DNA of 64,000 bases, taken from positions 19,105,001 to 19,169,000 of the forward strand of contig BSBM01000123.1 in NCBI GenBank assembly GCA_027924585.1, written 5' to 3'. Shown here piece after piece: positions 57,600-64,000 of this stretch. The notes under the pieces were generated by a model that worked only from the letters and a program-made list of their open reading frames with translations, did not search any database and had not been told where the DNA came from. Source of the DNA: Larix kaempferi. Its lineage: Eukaryota > Streptophyta > Pinopsida > Pinales > Pinaceae. The stretch's first letter is position 1. Each line of letters opens with the position of its first letter. The translations under genes were made by a program, and so were the position numbers.

Positions 57600-58965
57600 A
57601 ACATCGATGGGAAAAGATCTGTTGGAATGGAGGCATTAGGGAATCCCCCATCAACCAATATTATTTCCTTACATTTATGGTGCTCCTCCAATAGCATCAT
57701 AGATGATTCCATTCAATTATGTTTGTTTCAAAGGACCTTGACTGGTGTCACTTCCAAGTGTTATATCGAGCAACCTCATGGGATACATCCTAATTTTGTT
57801 TCCCTAGCTTCCACTTTATTGATGTTTTTTTAATAACCCATCCGTAATGATAAGGGATTTGAGATCATGTTGTCATGTCGTTAGACCTCATCTACCCATA
57901 TCTCGGATCATATCCATGAGTGGCATCCACACAGGATTCTTTGTAATATTAATCTAGATGATGGTATCTTCTTACCCTAGTTCCTTAAATATCTCATCCT
58001 TGCTACAGCCAAGGACGTGGCCTTTGAGCATCCGTAAATCAAAGAATAATCCATTCTTAAGGATTAGCAGTATGACCTCATTTATTCACAATTTGGTTAC
58101 CTATATATGATCATTCCTGATGACCCTAGAGGTGACTCCTCCTATAAGTATCCTCTAGGGGCATCCCATGTCTTAGATGATGTTATCAGTTTTGTTACAT
58201 CCTGTCCAAATCCATACCAATCTTACCCTCTCCTTCAAGTGGTTATTCATATGGTAATCCTCCGATTGTTGAGAGTCATCATCAAGGCCCTGCATCTGCA
58301 CTATATTATCCCCCTTATCCCTCTCTCTCATCCTCACATGTAGGAACAAGTTCCTCCTACTCGGCTCCTCTTCTGGACCCCCATGTTCATGGACCCTCGT
58401 GTAGTGGCACCATGTGTGGCAGTGCTTCTACCGGCTATGTGGATCCTCCATCCATGAACCCTTACTATCTTTATTTTGGCCCACTACCATCCCCTCCAGT
58501 GTGGCCACACCCTGTAGCTCCCCCTTTTCCTCATGGACAAGTCTATGCTCAACAAAGGAAATAACCAACACCAAGAAGGTGAGGGCTAGCCCCCTAACCC
58601 TCATGAAAACACTAGAGGCAACCTGCACCTCATAAAACAAGATCCCAATAAACCTCCCAATCAAGGTAAGAACCCTCAATTATGAACCAATCATCTATGT
58701 TCCTTTTGCGGTGTCTACGAACATTTCACTCACCATTTTTCCCATCTGGCTAAGGCTCTCCAATTGTGGAATAAGGCCAACCAACATGAAGCGGCTGATT
58801 CCCCACAAGGGAAACCTAATACACCTCCCCCTAATATGACCCAATTGCAACATATGGTCCTGCAAAACACCTTCCCAATGCAAGGGGTGGTCACAACACA
58901 ACCTATGGCGCCTTATCCATATTTACTGTTGTCTTTTGTTCAGCCTCATGATCCTTCTGTGTAGC
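57600..58965 (+). pseudogene. Ty3/Gypsy gag (second element)
   Basis: Gag would form the capsid. Near 57.73-57.83 kb the frame reads FQRTLTGVTSKCYIEQPHG, matching the Tat-type gag core (F-x-R-T-L-x-G-x-A-x-x-W-Y-x-x-L-P). After a frame change the core continues with THISDHIHEW and ATAKDVAFEHP to 58.1 kb. A Pro/Tyr-rich stretch follows (58.1-58.5 kb), then CSFCGVYEHFTHHF at 58699-58740, a zinc knuckle C-x2-C-x4-H-x4 whose last Cys is Phe. Several stops and shifts break it. Confidence 0.8.
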
Positions 58966-58973
58966 ATTTTCTG

Positions 58974-59942
58974 ATGATGTTTGTTGATATCAAGCTCCAT
59001 ACTAGATGTAACCAATATGATTTGGGTACTGATACCTCTCAGATTAATAAAGGGAAAGACTCCACAAAAGTCAAAGAACCCTTGCACCTACCATGTCCTA
59101 CTGCAGACGATGTTCCTAATATCCCCGAGATCTATTTTCGTCGTGTAGTGAATAACCTCAATAATCGTGCAATTCCTAAATATAGCGTTGTGGATGACTT
59201 GGCACAATCCCTTGTCACCATGTCTACATTATATTTTCTTCATAACTATCCTACACAATATAAAGCATTATTATCCACCTTACGTGCAATTGATCCTTTC
59301 GATTCCCATCTGATGACATTTGATATCGATCAAACAAAGCCTTGGGTGCCCTTTTCAATAGCTTTTCAAATTCCAGTAACCATCAAGAATTTGGTTATTC
59401 ATCATTGCATTATCGATGAAGGTGCCTCCACCTATGTCATGTCTACCCACATTTGGAAGAAGAGAATTTCTCTTGAAATTGTGTCGTCTCTCGTGACGTT
59501 GCGCGCATACGATGGTCATGCTGCTAAATTGTAGGGTCTTCTACAAAATTTCCCCATCTAGTTGGTTGTGAGAACATTCTTAATTGACATTGAGTTTGTT
59601 AATGCGATTACAAACATCCTCCTTGGGTGTAGCTAAATGTATTATATGCAAGCGGTTGCCTCCATTGTGTTCAAAGTTATGATGTTCCCCCATGAAGGGA
59701 AGATTGTAAAGCTTGATCAACTGACCTACTATGATCCCAAGGGGATGGCTTGTCCGAATCATGTCTTACCTACAGTTGACAATATCTTAAGAAGTATTTA
59801 CATTCCCTCATTCATGAGTGTCATTCCAATCATTTTCCAATATGCTTCTCTAGTGGGATCTTTCCAGGCCCTACCCCCCCCACCATCCAAGGTGGAGATA
59901 TCAAAGTTGTGCACTATCTCCTCTAAGAACTCTACCGCTTAA
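58974..59942 (+). pseudogene. Ty3/Gypsy aspartic protease (second element)
   Basis: A 186-codon open stretch (58974-59534) ends in the protease. HHCIIDEGASTYVMSTHIWK is the active-site region, with the catalytic triplet D-E-G in place of D-S/T-G, followed by VTLRAYDGH. After a stop at 59533 the domain continues with FVNAITNILLGCS (normally LLGR-x-W) and the pre-linker FPHEGKIVKLDQLTYYDP. The protein is of the Tat type. Confidence 0.85.
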
Positions 59943-60202
59943 CCGCTACCTACACCCTCTCCCAACTAGTTTCTAGGGAATATGTGGGGGGGAATTCATA
60001 TTCATCAAATCTTGTTTCTATTTTCGTCTTATAGAATAGTGATTACTCCTATCATGGTTATGCTCAACCTTTTGGGTTGGACGTTACGCCTTCTTGTTTG
60101 GTACCTTACTCCACCAAACCCCCTTACGGCACCACATATTGCCTTGATTCTTGTGCAAGCTATTAGTACTTATAACAACCCACCTCATGGGGGGTTACGA
60201 AG

Positions 60203-60454
60203 GAAACCATGCCTACCACCCAACCTTCTACCAAAAAGAAGGTTGGTGGAAAAGCCAAAAATGTGGCACCACAACCTGTTATGAAAGAAACCCTGCCTGC
60301 CACCCAACCTTCTACCAAAAATAAGGTTGGTGGAAAAGCCAAAAATGTGGCACCATAACTTGTTTCGAAGGAAACCACGCCTACCACCCAACCTTCTACC
60401 AAAAACATGATTGGTGGAAAAGCCAAAAATGTGGCACCACAACCTACTCTAAAT
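60203..60454 (+). repeat. 84-bp tandem repeat in the protease-RT linker
   Basis: Three copies start at 60203, 60287 and 60371, exactly 84 bp (28 codons) apart. Each encodes a Lys/Thr/Pro-rich unit such as ETMPTTQPSTKKK followed by VGGKAKNVAPQ. The period is in frame, so the array arose while the ORF was translated. The units look like a disordered, basic, histone-H1-like tail. Confidence 0.9.
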
Positions 60455-61014
60455 CCAGCTGTAAACCCTCCTCCCACTGCCACAACAAAAGCACCTAAGC
60501 CATGTGTTGTGTGTAATTTCTTGGGCATGACAACCATCAGTGTTTGGAGTTTCCTATCTTGCACACTCATCTTGAAGCCACAAAGGAGAAGATTGACAAT
60601 AACACCCCAATTTTCCACATCATCGACCCTCCCAAAAAATGCAACAAGGATTTGTGCACCAACCACCAATGCAGATTGCCTTGACTTTATGGCCACTATT
60701 TGCATCATTGTACTAATCATTTCTTGATTTTGGTCCATCTTGGTCGATTTGTGTCGACTCTCACTTAAGTCCCAAGTCACCACTATCAAGGAAGTGCACC
60801 CTCCTGCATCATCCTATGATGGGACGACCAAAATTACTAAATATCATCCACTAGCAAGAATTCATTGTCATAGTCCCATACCACTACAATTGTGTCGACA
60901 GACACAGATCCCTCTAATCTATCTATTTGATCCTTTTGAAGCGATGAAGAAATTCTCGAAGCCCTTACTGTTATAGAACTTTCTTCCTACGGATAAGGAG
61001 AGGTTCTCTTAGGC
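60455..61014 (+). pseudogene. Linker between protease and RT (second element)
   Basis: Broken plus-strand frames follow the repeat array (for example CVVCNFLGMTT near 60.51 kb, and QIPLIYLFDPFEAMKKFSKP near 60.91-60.97 kb). No domain is recognised. It probably belongs to the polyprotein region that separates protease and RT in Tat-like elements. Confidence 0.5.
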
Positions 61015-62030
61015 TAGACTAGGATTTACTAGCTCTAACCTAAGACAATTAAGAAACAAATGCAACCTTGAATCCTGAATTAAACTCATACACAAGATTA
61101 AATGCACTTGGTAGTGATAGAAAGATGTAACTTACCTTTTGATCAGACGTTAGACCCACTTCCAACTTTGATCCCGAAGCTCCCAAGTAGAACATGTCAA
61201 GATCAAACAAGAAACAAACACACAATCTCCCAAACACCTTGAATGTACAAGTTAGATCCAAATCCTACTAGATACATTTCATGCTAATAATTCAAACATA
61301 ACACACATGAAATGGGAAACAAGACAAGTTATCATTAATAAGAAGCTTGAAAACACTTACATAGGGTTGCTTGATGTCCAAGCCAGCTCCAACTCCAAGA
61401 CTTCCTCCCTCTTACTATCTCTGCAAATCTCTTAAGATCATAGGTTGGATACCCCCCAGTAGTTCCCCCCATGGATCATGAATGGCCTCTCCTTTATAGC
61501 ACTTGAGGAGTTAACCATAAGGAGAGGAAGATGGATCAAGTGAGGGTTTAGTGGATCAGCCAAGCTAAACAGAGAGAGGAGGTTGAGATCGAATCAAGGG
61601 TGTCAATCCCAAGGTAATCTCTCGGAAGGTATAGATCCAAGATCCAAGGCCAAGGGATAAATTAAGATTTTCGTGCCCCAAACACTGAGCATAACATGAA
61701 AATTTGATGATTTTCGCGGGGCAATAGTTATGCAGAGCGCGAAAATGTGAGGTTTTTGCGGGCTGGTAGATGTGCAGGGCACGAAAATCAAGGTAAACAA
61801 AGTCAAACAAGGGTGACATTTGGCCTAGTAGGTTATGTATCGGCCAACAAGGGGTGGATTTGTCTCCAAGGTGTCCAGATGAGACCAAGGAGGTTACCGA
61901 CGACACCTAACATTCATTATGGAGAAATGTCGCTAGGTCACATGGTACAAAGATGCAACATTATAGCTCGAAGTGTAACTTTGAGGTATAACACTTACAA
62001 AACCAAAATTTCCTTGGAATGACATGCACC
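61015..62030. other. Non-coding block between linker and RT, possibly a solo LTR
   Basis: The coding character stops near 61.02 kb and resumes near 62.05 kb. In between, a minus-strand TATAAAGGAG site (about 61492-61502) and two GCGAAAAT/TTTTCGCG motifs occur. A solo LTR in minus orientation would fit, but I could not fix TG...CA ends or a 5-bp duplication. Confidence 0.35.
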
Positions 62031-62049
62031 ATCGTGCATATTTCATTCC

Positions 62050-63435
62050 ATAGAAACTCTTCCTTCTCTGTCTTCTGATCAATTCTCCATTGAGTTGATA
62101 TATTTTATCCCTCATGGTAAGATTGATTGGTTCAAAAATCCAATCTCATTGTTGGAAACCTATGAAGAAGGTAATATGGCCAATATCTTTCCCACCATTC
62201 AGGTGGACATTTTGATCAAACCAGGTATCACCAAGAACATTCTCTTAGTTGCTTCTTGTACTACTGAAGATATTGCCTCCTATAAGTCTCTCTTTCAAGA
62301 GTTCCATGATGTTTTTGCTTGGTCCTATGCTGAAATTCCCTGACTCAACCTCAGCATTATTGAGCACCATATTGAAACATCTCCTAATGTCGCTCTGGTA
62401 CATCAAAATCCCCTCCAAAGCGATGGTCGTTAAATCCAAGATCGATAAGTTGTGTAAATACGGATTCATTTATTCGATTGCATACACCACATGGTATCGA
62501 ATCCCGTTCCAGCCAACAAAAATTAGGGCACCATATGTGTTTGTACTAACTTCTGGGATCTTAATCAAGCATGTCCCAAAGAATTATCCCACCCCCTTCA
62601 TTGACTAGGTTATCGATGCATACGTTGGGCACGATGTTCTTTCCTTTATGGATGGATACTTGGGGTATAACCAAATTCAAATCCACCAATGGGACCAATA
62701 TAAAATTGCCTACACCAATCCGTGGGGAACCTTCGCTTACTAACTTATGCCCTTTGGGCTCAAGAACATGGGAGCCACTTTTTAGCATGCCATGTTGTAT
62801 TGTTTTTATGGCATGGTCCATATTATCCTCACATACTTGGACGACCTCACAACACACTCCAAGAAACACTTGCAACATGATTCTTGAGGAGCTTTGTCAA
62901 GTGTTCCTTCGATGTCATAAATATAACATCTGCTTGAACCCCCTCAAGTGTGTATTTTGCAGTCTTGTCAGTAGATTGTTGGGATTCGTCATTTCCCAAA
63001 AAGGGATCATCATTGATCCTTTGAAGGTTCAATCCATCATTTACCTTCCCCCTCCTAAGACCTTGCACCAATGGCAAAGTCTTCAACGAAAGGCAAACTT
63101 CTTGCATCACTTTATACCAAATTATGCCGCAATTGTTCATGGATTCATGTGTTTGCTTCGTTCCAATATTCCTTTCATTTGGGACAAACAAGCACAAGCT
63201 TCTTTTGAATCCTTGAAACAAGAGCTTACTTCCGCCCCCTTTATTTTCCCTCTGGAATTTACAAATTACTTCCTCCTTTACATCTCGGCATCTGATTATG
63301 TCATTGCTAGAGTGCTCGTCCAAGAGGATACTGCTCGTCAAGAGAATGACATCTATTACATGAGAAATAACTTGTCTGTTCCACCTCTCTCATGCCCTCA
63401 TGAGGAGAAGCTAGCCATAGTCATTGTTTTTTCTA
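62050..63435 (+). pseudogene. Ty3/Gypsy reverse transcriptase (second element)
   Basis: Blocks in order: SLFQEFHDVFAWSYAEIP (62.28-62.34 kb), TNFWDLNQACPKNYPTPFID (62.55-62.61 kb), FMDGYLGYNQIQIH (62.65 kb), LMPFGLKNMGATF (62.74 kb), and the catalytic TYLDDLTTHSKKH with YLDD at 62834-62845. Then come the connection (LLGFVISQKGIIIDPLKVQS), the PNYAAIVHGFMCLLR thumb block, and ISASDYVIARVLVQED, the RNase H start. All catalytic Asp of YLDD remain, but stops (62341, 62606, 62741, 62783, 62882 and others) and frameshifts make it inactive. The wording is of the Tat lineage. Confidence 0.9.
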
Positions 63436-64000
63436 TCTAGAAGCTCTGCCATCACATACTCGTCAGTAGGACTAAAATCATCTCAAACTTGAACCCTATT
63501 CTTTATCTCTTGAATCGATGCCTTATCCAAGGTAAAGTTTCCAAGTGGATTGCTATCCTTCAAAAATATCACCTCAATTTTGTGACCCCCAAGAGTACAA
63601 AGGCTTTTGATTTGGCAAAGCTCATCATCGATTTACCATATACTTCTACCCCATCCCCTATCACTGGTCACTTTCCAGACGAACATTTGTTCACTATCTC
63701 TTCCAATGATCCTCAGTATGGGGACATCCTTGTTTACTTACACGTGGAAATTCGGTCCTCACCTCAACCACGATGATCGTCGTCGTATCCATCACCAACC
63801 TCGCCGGTACCTACTTATCGGTGATTTTTTATATCAACAAGGCATTGACAAAATCTTATAATGATGTCTCACACATTATGAGGCCGAATGTGTCTTAAAT
63901 TACTGGGCCATCTCTTAGGAATGACTACTTCCCAAAGGATCATCTTTGTCAGTTATTTTTGTCGAACCCTTTTCTTTGATTGCATTGCAGCAATCAAACA
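63436..64000 (+). pseudogene. RNase H end and integrase start (second element, cut by window edge)
   Basis: 63.48-63.65 kb reads NPILYLLNRCLIQGKVSKWI and KAFDLAKLIIDLP, the end of the RT-linked RNase H domain (normally ...QALADFLADHP). From about 63.79 kb, RYLLIGDFLYQQGIDKIL, then HYEAECVLN and GHLLGMTTSQRIIF match the usual approach to the integrase HHCC domain. The window ends before the integrase core. Stops near 63440, 63774 and 63860. Confidence 0.8.

Noticed and set aside
60163-60789. 208-residue minus-strand ORF with repeated FLAFPPT blocks
   Set aside because: Antisense shadow of the three 84-bp coding repeats in the Ty3 linker.

Overview
The window looks like nuclear DNA from a seed plant with a large, transposon-filled genome, probably a gymnosperm. 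The reasons are one intact plant gene (actin-depolymerizing factor) with a 3-kb intron, and otherwise only plant-type LTR retrotransposons, hAT-like DNA elements, SINEs and a LINE-like retroposon in AT-rich filler. The gymnosperm assignment is an inference; no species is claimed. No bacterial operon, CRISPR array, rRNA or functional tRNA gene was seen.

Layout. 1-4.65 kb (minus): 5' half of a decayed Ty3/Gypsy element, probably Tat lineage, with LTR, primer-binding site, gag, protease, an RNase H domain placed BEFORE the reverse transcriptase, and the start of RT. 4.67-8.8 kb (minus): a long broken reading frame of unknown family with a promoter-like TATA and a predicted 5'UTR intron. 9.2-9.66 kb: a 31-bp minisatellite. 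10.03-14.79 kb: a non-autonomous LTR element with short LTRs and an initiator-Met PBS. 14.97-20.5 kb (plus): a decayed chromovirus whose chromodomain is cut by a 1.77-kb hAT-like element with a perfect 8-bp target duplication. 20.5-22.7 kb: its 3' LTR, fused to the 5' LTR tail of a small deleted element. 25.03-26.43 kb: a LINE-like retroposon.

30.57-34.11 kb (plus): the only intact host gene, a three-exon ADF/cofilin gene encoding 143 residues. Its long second intron holds four copies of a ~380-bp repeat and a SINE. 35.08-37.86 kb: a complete 2.8-kb non-autonomous LTR element (5-bp TSD) carrying one coiled-coil reading frame. 38.5-40.2 kb: tandem repeats and a Copia gag scrap. 40.6-45.0 kb (minus): a decayed coding-like region interrupted by a hAT-like element; a second copy of that hAT family lies at 45.72-46.37 kb. 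46.4-57.5 kb: mostly unassignable AT-rich sequence with one SINE and PBS-like scraps. 57.6-64.0 kb (plus): a second Ty3/Gypsy element (probably Tat) from gag to the start of integrase.

The parts do not work together as a pathway. The window is one housekeeping gene in a layered record of insertions. I found no convincing new multi-gene system. The most notable items are the PR-RNaseH-RT domain order, the long broken frame with its own promoter-like start, the small non-autonomous LTR element with a coiled-coil protein, and several insertions whose termini and target duplications can be read directly.
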